From contig JAGGDU010000069.1 of the NCBI GenBank assembly GCA_018457135.1, positions 1 to 43,778 of the forward strand: a stretch of DNA of 43,778 bases. Reading direction: 5' to 3'. Every line of letters starts with the position of its first letter. Positions within the stretch are counted from its first letter, which is position 1. The notes below the pieces were generated by a model. The model did no database searches, was not told where the DNA came from, and worked only from the letters and a program-made list of their open reading frames with translations. The translations under genes were made by a program, and so were the position numbers. This stretch comes from Trichodesmium erythraeum GBRTRLIN201 (GTDB lineage: Bacteria > Cyanobacteriota > Cyanobacteriia > Cyanobacteriales > Microcoleaceae). Shown one piece after another: positions 35,821 to 43,778 of the stretch.

Positions 35821-35848
35821 TTTCTAAAAACAACTAGTAGCTTGTCAA
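35821..35848 (-). promoter_or_regulatory. possible minus-strand promoter for the hairpin block
   Basis: A perfect TTGACA (35843-35848, complement) is followed after 16 bases by TAGAAA (35821-35826). Transcription would start near 35814 and run through the hairpin block. The -10 is weak (4 of 6). Confidence 0.35.
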
Positions 35849-36194
35849 GATAGATTTAATGGGTAATCTATTGAGTTTTTCTTTTTGTCTAATTTCTTTC
35901 CTGGACCTCTTTAATCATGTTTTAACCCATCAGCATAAAAATTAATAAATTAATAAGTTTCTTTAGTATAAATCTTAATTTGGTCAGAAAAATAATATTT
36001 GTTTAAGAAATTTTGCTTTTTTCAAAGAGTTATTGAATTTTATTACTAAACATTCAATTATAAAATTTATATTAAGTAGGCAAAGAACAGTGTATTGAAG
36101 ATTAAATCATGTTTTTATCAACAAAAACACGGAGAGATATTTTGCTTTTAAGATGATAAGATCACCATGAATAAAGGTTCTACAAGGGGTTGCC

Positions 36195-37187
36195 GTGATC
36201 CATGCGACTTTACCAATACAGGCTCCTATACCTGCTATTGTTAACGATCATAATCGACTAAGACTGTTTTCAGGTTCTGCTAACGTTCCTCTCTCTACAG
36301 AAGTAGCTAGATACCTAGGTTTAGATCTAGGCCCAATGGTACGTAAGCACTTTGCTGATGGAGAGCTATACATTCAAATTCAGGAATCAATTAGAGGTTG
36401 TGATGTTTATCTAATTCAACCTAGTTGTCACCCAGTTAATGATAACCTGATGGAATTGTTGATAATGATAGATGCTTGTCATCGTGCTTCTGCCAGACAA
36501 ATTACCGCAGTAATTCCTTACTATGGTTATGCTAGGGCAGACCGTAAAACTGCTGGAAGAGAATCAATTACAGCGAAATTAGTGGCCAATTTAATTACTG
36601 AGGCGGGAGCTAGTCGTATTCTAGCAATGGATTTACATTCAGCTCAGATTCAGGGTTATTTTGATATTCCCTTCGATCATGTTTATGGCTTACCAGTAAT
36701 TTTAGATTACTTATTAAGTAAAAACTTATCTGATATTGTTGTTGTTTCTCCCGATGTAGGTGGAGTAGCAAGAGCTAGAGCTTTTGCAAAAAAGCTAAAT
36801 GATGCTCCTTTGGCAATTATTGATAAGCGTCGCCAAGCTCATAATGTAGCAGAAGTTTTCAATGTGATAGGGGATGTTAAGGACAAAACTGCTGTTTTAG
36901 TAGATGATATGATTGATACAGCTGGGACTATTTGTGAAGGTGGGCGACTATTACGGGAAAAAGGGGCACGACAAGTTTATGCCTGTGCTACTCATGCTGT
37001 ATTTTCCGGTACAGCTATTGAGCGCCTTTCAAATGGAATATTTGAAGAGGTAATTGTTACTAATACTATCCCATTCAATCAGGAAAATTCTTTTCCTCAG
37101 CTAATAGTTCTTTCAGCAGCAAATTTATTGGGTGAGACTATTTGGCGTATTCACGAAGACACTTCAGTTAGTAGTATGTTTCGCTAG
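36195..37187 (+). CDS. prs: ribose-phosphate pyrophosphokinase (PRPP synthase)
   Basis: 330 residues. Converts ribose-5-phosphate and ATP to PRPP, the precursor of nucleotides, histidine and tryptophan, and the co-substrate of the HisG in this window. Key segments: FADGELYIQIQESIRGCDVYLIQ, the catalytic Lys/Arg region ARADRKTAGRESITAK, DLHSAQIQGYFDIP, VVVSPDVGGVARARAFAK, and the ribose-phosphate loop VLVDDMIDTAGTI. The length is class I. Starts at GTG 36195 with AAGGGG about ten bases upstream. It is monocistronic. The about 1-kb upstream spacer carries the hairpin block at 35538-35758, possibly part of a long leader. Confidence 0.96.
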   Translation: MIHATLPIQAPIPAIVNDHNRLRLFSGSANVPLSTEVARYLGLDLGPMVRKHFADGELYIQIQESIRGCDVYLIQPSCHPVNDNLMELLIMIDACHRASARQITAVIPYYGYARADRKTAGRESITAKLVANLITEAGASRILAMDLHSAQIQGYFDIPFDHVYGLPVILDYLLSKNLSDIVVVSPDVGGVARARAFAKKLNDAPLAIIDKRRQAHNVAEVFNVIGDVKDKTAVLVDDMIDTAGTICEGGRLLREKGARQVYACATHAVFSGTAIERLSNGIFEEVIVTNTIPFNQENSFPQLIVLSAANLLGETIWRIHEDTSVSSMFR

Positions 37188-37288
37188 AATTAGCTATGTT
37201 TACCGCAAAATTGGGTCTCTATTCCCTCGCCCATAAGCAAGCAAAACCTGAGTTTATAGTGGGAAGACATAAACTATAGTATTATATC

Positions 37289-37441
37289 ACGGCTGGACTA
37301 TCTGAGACATTAAACGTACCTGGAGGGAAGAGAAGAACTACCGTCATCAAGATAGCAGCAACCAATAAAACGTCAACCCACTTGAGAGCTACGGCTCAGT
37401 ATAAATCTCCGTGCCTTCAGCCAAGAGAAAATCTCAGTTAA
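37289..37441 (+). pseudogene. TnpB C-terminal remnant and degenerate IS200/IS605 right end
   Basis: A short frame reads TAGLSETLNVPGGKRRTTVI then KIAATNKTS, closely recalling the TAGLxETLNACG end of IS605 TnpB proteins. The sequence ends near 37410-37430 in ATCTCCGTGCCTTCAG, the left arm and loop of a right-end hairpin seen in cyanobacterial TnpB elements; the right arm is degenerate. A stop lies a few codons upstream at 37277-37279. The right end is also where such elements encode their guide RNA. Confidence 0.45.
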
Positions 37442-37546
37442 TCTATATGTTTTTTCCTATTCTATATATTAGGAGGTCAGAATAGTCAGTATGAAATGTT
37501 GAGAAATATTTAATAGAGATTAAACTTTTGCAAGGTTAATTAGTTG

Positions 37547-37577
37547 ACAGTAGAGTTTGCTTCGGCAATTCTACTGT
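37547..37577. other. stable hairpin with UUCG tetraloop
   Basis: Arms 37547-37554 and 37570-37577 (ACAGTAGA/TCTACTGT) plus TTGC/GCAA (37557-37560 and 37565-37568) close a TTCG loop at 37561-37564, the C(UUCG)G form that is especially stable in RNA. There is no T tract. It lies 360 bp after prs and 320 bp before the DUF262 gene. Confidence 0.55.
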
Positions 37578-37780
37578 TACTGTTTATAGGTCTTGTTAGA
37601 CATCTGTGGGTTACAGTTTTATGGGCTATAAAAAAGTCTAAAATATACAAATAATCTATCTCCTAATTAACTATCTAATTATACGTATGCTACTGGATTT
37701 AATATTACTTATACTCACGATACTTTTGATTCCTATTTATTTAAAAACATTGTTAAGGATAAAATATTTTATCATTTCTC

Positions 37781-37876
37781 TTTGAATAACCACTGTGAAA
37801 AAAAATTGAGGGAATTGAGATAAATTGATATGAGAAAAATATTTTTATTCTGGATAATTAATGAGACTTGATACTA
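37781..37876 (+). repeat. dispersed repeat, copy C
   Basis: TTTGAATAACCACTGTGAAA, then GAGGGAATTGAGATAAATTG, ATATGAGAAAAATATTTTTA, TTCTGGATAATTAATGAGAC and TTGATA. It ends about 20 bases before ATG 37896, so it probably supplies part of the DUF262 gene's upstream region. Confidence 0.55.
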
Positions 37877-37895
37877 AAGCTATTGAGGTAATTAT

Positions 37896-39677
37896 ATGGC
37901 AACTATTGAATCTAAAGGCATGAATTTAGAAAAGTTATTTGATGAATTTTATGTTATTCCTGATTACCAGCGCGAATATGTTTGGACACAAAAAGAAGTC
38001 AATGAATTTATTCAAGACATCTATGAAGAATTTTCTGAACAAACTCAAAACTCTTACCCTGAGTATTTTATTGGCAGTATAATTGTTTGTGGTCGCGGGG
38101 AAAAATTTTATGAAATAATTGATGGCCAGCAACGAATTACTACTGCTTACCTTGTACTATGTGCAATTCGGGATTATCTATTAACTATTAATCCTAATGA
38201 ACCTATTGAAGCATTAAAAAATAAGATTGCTGCTTTGTATACGGATAACTGGGGTAATGACCAGTTTAGACACAAAGTAGAACTACAATATCAGGAAAGT
38301 CGAGGAATACTAGAAAATATAGCTCTACAAGCAAGTGTAGAGACTCTTAGTCCAACTCGCTCTGTTAAAAATATTCAGAATGCTTATACTGAAATTAGAA
38401 GTTTTCTTTACCAATATTTTCAAGTAGATGAACTTGTTGTTTTTAATATCAAAAAGTTTTACGCATATTTTCTTAAAAATGTTAAGTTAATTCGAGTCAA
38501 AACAGCTAGTGTTTCTCATGCTTTGAAAATATATTCAACTCTAAATCATCGTGGTTTAGCCCTAGATGATATGGATTTACTCAAAAATTTAATTTTTACT
38601 AAAGCTAAATCAACAGATTATGATCAAATCAAAGTAAAATGGAAAACAATGATAGACTTGCTTTATAATCATCAAGAAAAACCCATGCGTTTTTTGCGCT
38701 ATTTTATATTAGCCAAATACGCAAAAGATGGGAACTATATTTTGGAAAAAGAAGTCTATGATTGGTTCCTAAATAATGAACATATTTGTAGATATAAGAC
38801 TGAACCGATTCAGTTTGTGAATAATTTACTGAGCTCGGCTCAAGCTTATGTAGCATTTTTAATAGGTAATAATGTTGATGGTACTGTTAATCGGTATTTG
38901 GTAAATATTAGAAATCTTAGTATAAATGTTAGGCAGCATTTAATATTACTTTTAGCTGTTGATAAGTTGCCTAAAGCTTGTTTTGTTGATCTCTGTAGAC
39001 AGATAGAGAATTTATTATTTTTGGCAATGTTAACTAGCGATCGCCATAAAAAAGCATTTGATGGCATGATAATTAAGTGGGCAAGTGAGTTACGTACAAT
39101 TAGTTCACAAGAGGATTATGATATTTTTATTGCTCAGGAAATTATTCCTAGCAAACAGGGAGTAGCTGATAAATTTGAAAATACGTTCTATCGACTGAAT
39201 AAATTATCATTACAGCTATATCAAATTCGATATATTTTGGCAAAGATAACACAATATATAGATGAAATGGCCTGGGGAACTGTGGGAGGAATTGATGATT
39301 TAAGAAACTATGTTTTTAAATTAGAAGTAGAACAAATTTTATCAGAAAACCCTACAAAAGAAGTAGTTTTTGATTTTGATAAACCTACTGAAATAGTAAA
39401 CTATAGTCAACGTTTAGGAAATATGACTTTGTTAGAAAGTTCTATTAAATCTGCTATTTTAAATGCTAGTTTTACTGAGAAAAAATTAGGTTATACAAAA
39501 TCTAGATTTTTGTTAACTAGAACTATTGCTGAAGAAATTTCGGTGGGAAACAATACAACTATTAATTTGGCTGTCAAGGATTTAAAGACATTTGAAAAAT
39601 GGGATTCTCAAGCAATAGAAACTCGTCAAGAAATTTTAACTCAATTAGCTAAAAAAGTTTGGGATGTTCCTGAGTAA
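37896..39677 (+). CDS. DUF262/DUF1524 protein (GmrSD-like) with altered nuclease motif
   Basis: 593 residues. The N-terminal DUF262 has IPDYQREYVW (21-30) and DGQQRITTAYL (76-86), the ParB-like NTP-binding/hydrolysis motifs of GmrS-type proteins. A helical middle follows (NHRGLALDDMDLLKNLIF). The C-terminal DUF1524 resembles GmrD: LGNMTLLESSIKSAILN, FTEKKLGYTKSRFLLTRTI, FEKWDSQAIETRQEIL. Where the family has EHIxP, this protein has EQILSENP: the catalytic His is replaced by Q480 (codon CAA at 39333-39335). GmrSD enzymes restrict modified DNA; this one may be inactive as a nuclease, use another residue, or act as a regulator. It is monocistronic, next to a dispersed repeat and a TnpB remnant. 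The family is firm. Confidence 0.88.
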   Translation: MATIESKGMNLEKLFDEFYVIPDYQREYVWTQKEVNEFIQDIYEEFSEQTQNSYPEYFIGSIIVCGRGEKFYEIIDGQQRITTAYLVLCAIRDYLLTINPNEPIEALKNKIAALYTDNWGNDQFRHKVELQYQESRGILENIALQASVETLSPTRSVKNIQNAYTEIRSFLYQYFQVDELVVFNIKKFYAYFLKNVKLIRVKTASVSHALKIYSTLNHRGLALDDMDLLKNLIFTKAKSTDYDQIKVKWKTMIDLLYNHQEKPMRFLRYFILAKYAKDGNYILEKEVYDWFLNNEHICRYKTEPIQFVNNLLSSAQAYVAFLIGNNVDGTVNRYLVNIRNLSINVRQHLILLLAVDKLPKACFVDLCRQIENLLFLAMLTSDRHKKAFDGMIIKWASELRTISSQEDYDIFIAQEIIPSKQGVADKFENTFYRLNKLSLQLYQIRYILAKITQYIDEMAWGTVGGIDDLRNYVFKLEVEQILSENPTKEVVFDFDKPTEIVNYSQRLGNMTLLESSIKSAILNASFTEKKLGYTKSRFLLTRTIAEEISVGNNTTINLAVKDLKTFEKWDSQAIETRQEILTQLAKKVWDVPE

Positions 39678-39898
39678 TCTCCAACTTATTTTATGAAAAA
39701 CTCTTTATAGTATGGTTTAATTAGCAAAGGTCTACTATGCTACTTTATCTAAAATCTACAAAATAACTAGGATAAAGGGCAAGATATGTATTCCCAAATT
39801 ATTCTCTGGGAAAAAGCTAGTAATGGGTTCCCAAATTCCAGCAAAGCAACTATAATCTACATTAATTATCAATCAAACCTTAAACCCAATTATGGCAA

Positions 39899-42800
39899 AT
39901 GGACGAGGACTTCCAAAATAATACTCCATACTCTCCCGGGGAGAAAGACTGCCTCTTCCCACTAGAAATTAACTATCATACTGGTCTAAACCTGGACCCT
40001 GAAGTCGCAAGTCCCCTCATAGAAACTGCCTGGTCTCAGGTCAAAGACGAATTAGTTGACTTTATCTTGCTCCCAGAGTTTAAGGCCAATATTGAAATAA
40101 GCTTTGATGAAAAAGTAAATGTGGATTTGGTCAAAGATAACATCAAAGATATTCTGACTGGGGAAAATTTGCCTGGTATTCAAGTCTTGTCCGCAGCAGA
40201 CATGAATCCAGCGGTGGGTGCATATGACCCTTTGACAGGTGAGATTTATTTGGCTGATTCTTTATTAGGTGGAACTGCTCAAGCAAAAGAGCAGGTCTTG
40301 TCAGATCTATCTGGTGTATTGTTGGAAGAGTTGGGGCATCATTTGGACCCCCAGTTGCCTGAGTCGGACTCTCCTGGAGATGAAGGTGAGTTATTCCGAC
40401 GTTTGGTGAGAGGAGAGACGTTAGATGAGTCGGAGGTTTTACAACTTCGGGCTGAGGATGATTTTCGAGAAATTAGGGTATGGGGTGTTTTGGTTGAAGT
40501 TGAGGCTACTCAGAAGATAGATTTTGAGGAGTTTGGTCCATTTGAGGTAGATGAGAGACCTAACTGGGTAGCAGTAGGAGAATTTAATGGAGATGAATTT
40601 TTAGATTTGGCTGTGGCGAATGAGAACTCAGATAATGTATCAGTTTTACTAGGAAAAGCTTACAGTAGTTTTGGCCCAGCAACTAATTTTGATGTGGGAG
40701 ATAGACCTTGGTCAGTAGGAGTAGGAGAATTTAATGGAGATGACTTTTCTGATTTGGTCGTAACAAGTGGCCCATCAGGTCAAGTGTCTATTTTACTAGG
40801 AAAGGGTGACGGTGGCTTTGGTCCAGCAACTAATTTTGATGTGGGAGATTCACCTCGTTCTGTGGTAGTAGAAGATTTGAATGGAGATGGCTTTTCTGAT
40901 TTGGTTGTGGTTAACCCATGGTCAGATAAAGTATCGGTGTTATTAGGAGAAGGTAAGGGTAGTTTTGGTTTAGCTACTGACTTTAATGTGGGAGATGAAC
41001 CAGAGTCGTTAGTAGTAGGGGATTTTGATCGAGATAATATTCCTGATTTGGCTGTGGCGAATAAGTTTTCCGACAATGTATCGATACTATTAGGAAGGGG
41101 TAATGGTAGTTTTGGGCGAGCTAATAATTTTGATGGGGGAGATGGACCGAGTTCTCTGGCAGTAGGAGAATTTAATGGAGATAGTTTTTTAGATTTGGCT
41201 GTAGGAAACTATTTTTCAGACAATATATCAGTTTTACTAGGAGCTGGTGATGGTAGTTTTGGCTCAGCTACTAATTTTAGGGCGGGAGATGAGCCGACTT
41301 CAATAGCGGCAGGAGAATTTAATGGAGATGGTTTTTCTGACCTAGTTGTGGCAAATGAGAATTCAGATGATATATCAATATTATTAGGAAATGGAAATGG
41401 TGGTTTTGGTCCACCTACTAATTTTGACGTGGGAGATGAACCAGAGTCAGTGGCAATAGGAGATTTTAATGGAAATGGAATTGCTGATTTGGCTGTGGCG
41501 AATGAGTTTTCAGGGAACGTATCTATTTTGATTAACCAAACTTCTATCACTACTGTCCCTAACATTACTATCTCTGATACGAAAATTAAGGAAGGCAACA
41601 GAAATAAAACGGCGGAATTTACAGTAATTTTAGACAATCCTAGTAATGAAATAGTTAAAGTTAACTATACTACAGCTAATCAATCGGCAAAAGTTAATCA
41701 AGACTATAGACTGGCCAAAGGGACTCTGATTTTCCAACCGGGAGAAACGCAACAAACTATAACGGTTCCTATTTTGGGAGATAGGCGTGACGAAGCTCAG
41801 GAAAAGTTTAAACTTAATCTCAGTAGCCCCCAAAATGCAAATCTTAAAGATGCACAAGCTATAGGAACTATTCTTGATAATGACCCACTTCCGAAAATAT
41901 CTATCGGAGATGCTAAAGTGACTGAAGGAAATAGGGGTCAGAAAAAGATGACATTTGAAGTGAGGTTGAACAACCCTAGCGGTAAGACAGTAAGGGTTAA
42001 TTATGGAACTGTTGAGGGCAGCGCTAAGTCTGGAGAAGATTATCAGGAGAAAAGAGGGGTTGTGAAATTTAAACCAGGGCAGAAGAAAAAGATAATTAAT
42101 ATTCCGATCTTTGGAGATACTGAGGATGAACAGAATGAGCAGTTTCAGGTAATTCTTAGTCGTGCTAGAAATGCTAAGTTCTCAGATAAGAAGGCAGTAG
42201 GTATGATTCGGGATAATGATGAAGCGGTTCCCAAGGATGAAATAATGCCCCAAATATCTATCGGAGATGCTAAAGTGACTGAAGGAAATAGGGGTCAGAA
42301 AAGGATGGAATTTGAAGTCGAGTTGGATAGTGCTAGTCAGAAAATGGTAAAAGTTAATTACTCTACAGTAGATGGCAGCGCTAAGTCTGGAGAAGATTAT
42401 CGGAAGAAAAGTGGGGTGGTGACATTTAAGCCTGGGCAGACGAAAAAGATAGTTAATATTCCGATTTTGGGAGATACCCAGGATGAAGATAATGAGAAGT
42501 TTCAGGTACAACTCAGTGGTGCTAAAAATGCTAAGTTCTCAGATAGAAAGGGAGTAGGTATAATTGAAGATAATGACAGACCAGTACCAGAGGTTTTTGA
42601 GGATGCTATTGATCTAGGAGTTCTTTCCCGGGAGCCTATTTCAGTCGTTGATAAGATTGGGTTTACTGTTGGCCCTGTGAATCGCAATACGGAGGATTAT
42701 TTCCGCTTTGAGGTAGAGAAAGAGGGTTCGGTAAGTATTTTTGTGGATAGTTTTGTTCAAGATTTGGGCATTAAATTATACGATGAAGAAGAAAGTCTAC

Positions 42801-42937
42801 TTAATCAGTCAAATAAGGGAGGTGACTTAAAGGAAATTGAAACTATTTTAGAGTCTGGTGTTTATTATTTGAAAGTTGTCCCAGTGGGAGGTAGTAGAAC
42901 TAAATATAATTTGAGTGTCAATATTGTTGAGTTTTAA
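39899..42937 (+). CDS. large FG-GAP / Calx-beta / PPC exoprotein
   Basis: 1012 residues. Residues 1-205 resemble the metallopeptidase-like lead domain of cyanobacterial exoproteins: LLEELGHHLD (141-150) corresponds to HExGH, but the first His is E143, so zinc binding is doubtful. Seven FG-GAP/VCBS repeats (about 210-545; period about 54, units such as VGEFNGDDFSDLVV and VSILLGKG) likely form a beta-propeller. Three Calx-beta domains (about 550-895; TDTKIKEGN, DAKVTEGNRGQ twice) follow, and a C-terminal pre-peptidase domain (about 905-1012; TEDYFRFEVEKEGSVSIFVD). No signal peptide is seen; export route unknown. ATG 39899 overlaps an out-of-frame ATG at 39892 (MANGRGLPK, stop). Likely extracellular, calcium-dependent. 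Related in architecture to the protein at 26286. Confidence 0.88.
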   Translation: MDEDFQNNTPYSPGEKDCLFPLEINYHTGLNLDPEVASPLIETAWSQVKDELVDFILLPEFKANIEISFDEKVNVDLVKDNIKDILTGENLPGIQVLSAADMNPAVGAYDPLTGEIYLADSLLGGTAQAKEQVLSDLSGVLLEELGHHLDPQLPESDSPGDEGELFRRLVRGETLDESEVLQLRAEDDFREIRVWGVLVEVEATQKIDFEEFGPFEVDERPNWVAVGEFNGDEFLDLAVANENSDNVSVLLGKAYSSFGPATNFDVGDRPWSVGVGEFNGDDFSDLVVTSGPSGQVSILLGKGDGGFGPATNFDVGDSPRSVVVEDLNGDGFSDLVVVNPWSDKVSVLLGEGKGSFGLATDFNVGDEPESLVVGDFDRDNIPDLAVANKFSDNVSILLGRGNGSFGRANNFDGGDGPSSLAVGEFNGDSFLDLAVGNYFSDNISVLLGAGDGSFGSATNFRAGDEPTSIAAGEFNGDGFSDLVVANENSDDISILLGNGNGGFGPPTNFDVGDEPESVAIGDFNGNGIADLAVANEFSGNVSILINQTSITTVPNITISDTKIKEGNRNKTAEFTVILDNPSNEIVKVNYTTANQSAKVNQDYRLAKGTLIFQPGETQQTITVPILGDRRDEAQEKFKLNLSSPQNANLKDAQAIGTILDNDPLPKISIGDAKVTEGNRGQKKMTFEVRLNNPSGKTVRVNYGTVEGSAKSGEDYQEKRGVVKFKPGQKKKIINIPIFGDTEDEQNEQFQVILSRARNAKFSDKKAVGMIRDNDEAVPKDEIMPQISIGDAKVTEGNRGQKRMEFEVELDSASQKMVKVNYSTVDGSAKSGEDYRKKSGVVTFKPGQTKKIVNIPILGDTQDEDNEKFQVQLSGAKNAKFSDRKGVGIIEDNDRPVPEVFEDAIDLGVLSREPISVVDKIGFTVGPVNRNTEDYFRFEVEKEGSVSIFVDSFVQDLGIKLYDEEESLLNQSNKGGDLKEIETILESGVYYLKVVPVGGSRTKYNLSVNIVEF

Positions 42938-43264
42938 TTGGTGACTATATCAAATTTGCTAGAGTTTGAGTTTTTCAGTATTCAGGATGAAAAATTTATG
43001 GTCTATAATTCAGGACTAATGTAGAAAAACTATATATAGTCTATAAGTTTATTTTATATAAAAGTGGGTTTGCTTATTTATAATTTTTGTCGATAAATAC
43101 TTACGGTCAGAAGGTTTGGAATGTAAATATGCCAGATATAACTTACTACTTTATTTTAAAAATTACCCATTAAAACATTTTCTTAAAATTATTTAATGAT
43201 CATTATTTACTTTTTATAGTATAAGATTATAGTATAAGGTTCTAAATCAAAATCATGACAAGCT
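42938..43264. other. AT-rich spacer, nothing recognised
   Basis: No gene or strong hairpin. The palindrome ACTATATATAGT lies near 43028-43039. TATAGTATAAGATTATAG near 43216-43232 may hold the promoter of the next gene. Confidence 0.35.
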
Positions 43265-43778
43265 ATGAATTACGAAACAGAAAATTACGATCAAGATCAA
43301 GGTAGTCAAAACTATCAATATCAAAGTAGTGAAAACTATCAAGATCAAGGCAGTGACAACTATCAAACAAAGACAGTCAAAGAAAATCCAGTTGCCAAAA
43401 ATGTGGCTAAAAAGGGTAGGCTTCGTGGTTTAACACAAGCCGATGTGGACAGAAAAGCTGGAAAGGCTAAACGCCGTAAAGATATGTCAAAAAAAATTGG
43501 TGGTTATGAAGAAAAGGATGCTGAAAGGCGAGGTGAGTTGAAAAAGGATTATGAAAACAATACAGATCAGATAAAGAAAAACGAAGCTGAACGTCAACAA
43601 ATTGCTGAGGAAGACGCAATCAAACGTCAGGCTGACACGGAAAATAGGCGCAACAAAGTAGCAGCAGATCTGAAGGAAACCAACGAGGTACGTCTAGAAA
43701 ATTCTGCTGAATGGGACAGCACGCGTCAAGCTGAATATGCTGCACTAGTTCAAGCTGTAGCTGACAAAATTGCTGTTT
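43265..43778 (+). CDS. partial coiled-coil protein with N-terminal NYQ repeats
   Basis: Starts at ATG 43265 and stays open to the window end (171 residues seen). An ATG at 43256 is in another frame that stops quickly. The N-terminus is a tandem repeat of eight residues, NYDQDQGSQ, NYQYQSSE, NYQDQGSD, NYQ. A basic segment follows (VAKKGRLRGLTQADVDRKAG, then KRRKDMSKKIGG), then a highly charged helix rich in Glu, Lys, Arg and Gln (EEKDAERRGELKKDYE onward) predicting a long coiled coil. No signal peptide. I recognise no family; a structural or filament-associated protein would fit but is unproven. Confidence 0.75.
   Translation, partial: MNYETENYDQDQGSQNYQYQSSENYQDQGSDNYQTKTVKENPVAKNVAKKGRLRGLTQADVDRKAGKAKRRKDMSKKIGGYEEKDAERRGELKKDYENNTDQIKKNEAERQQIAEEDAIKRQADTENRRNKVAADLKETNEVRLENSAEWDSTRQAEYAALVQAVADKIAV

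Noticed and set aside
35573-35833. 86-codon minus-strand frame starting at TTG
   Set aside because: Runs across the hairpin block, has no ribosome site, and the nucleotide pairing explains the sequence better.

Overview
The window looks like a chromosome segment of a filamentous, low-GC marine cyanobacterium, most like Trichodesmium or a close Oscillatoriales relative. This is an inference from three things: scattered GCGATCGC (HIP1) sites, very long AT-rich spacers full of decayed insertion sequences, and cyanobacterial gene order. The block tig-clpP-clpX facing asd-dapA-rnj matches the arrangement I recall from Synechocystis. I saw no tRNA, rRNA, CRISPR array or prophage.

Layout. 1-1460 is debris: a frameshifted cadherin-like surface-protein tail and an IS630-type element with recognisable terminal repeats. 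1851-10544 holds a DUF1517-like protein, a Rieske oxygenase divergent from an odd HisS/HisZ-like protein, a plant-like long HisG, a 7Fe/8Fe ferredoxin, a pentapeptide-repeat protein and trpB. 10896-13297 carries an exported beta-lactamase-fold hydrolase, then IS5-type transposase remains and a broken copy of the trpB tail. 13298-23965 is the housekeeping core: protein folding and degradation (tig, clpP, clpX), lysine/threonine precursors (asd, dapA) and RNA decay (rnj).

24300-43778 is more accessory: an NB-ARC STAND ATPase dense in HIP1 sites, a large DUF4347/FG-GAP/RTX exoprotein, an exported cyanophycinase-like peptidase, a lysine-rich orphan, a DUF3352 membrane protein, a GatB/YqeY protein, prs, a DUF262/DUF1524 (GmrSD-like) protein with a changed nuclease motif, a 1012-residue FG-GAP/Calx-beta/PPC exoprotein, and the start of a coiled-coil protein cut by the window end.

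The most interesting unexplained signals are non-coding. A compact, apparently pseudoknotted RNA with its own extended -10 promoter lies at 16176-16393, antisense-facing to tig. A string of perfect hairpins lies at 35538-35758 upstream of prs. A dispersed repeat family of about 60 bp occurs in four spacers. Among proteins, the Rieske / HisS-HisZ hybrid / long HisG neighbourhood is the best candidate for an undescribed pathway.
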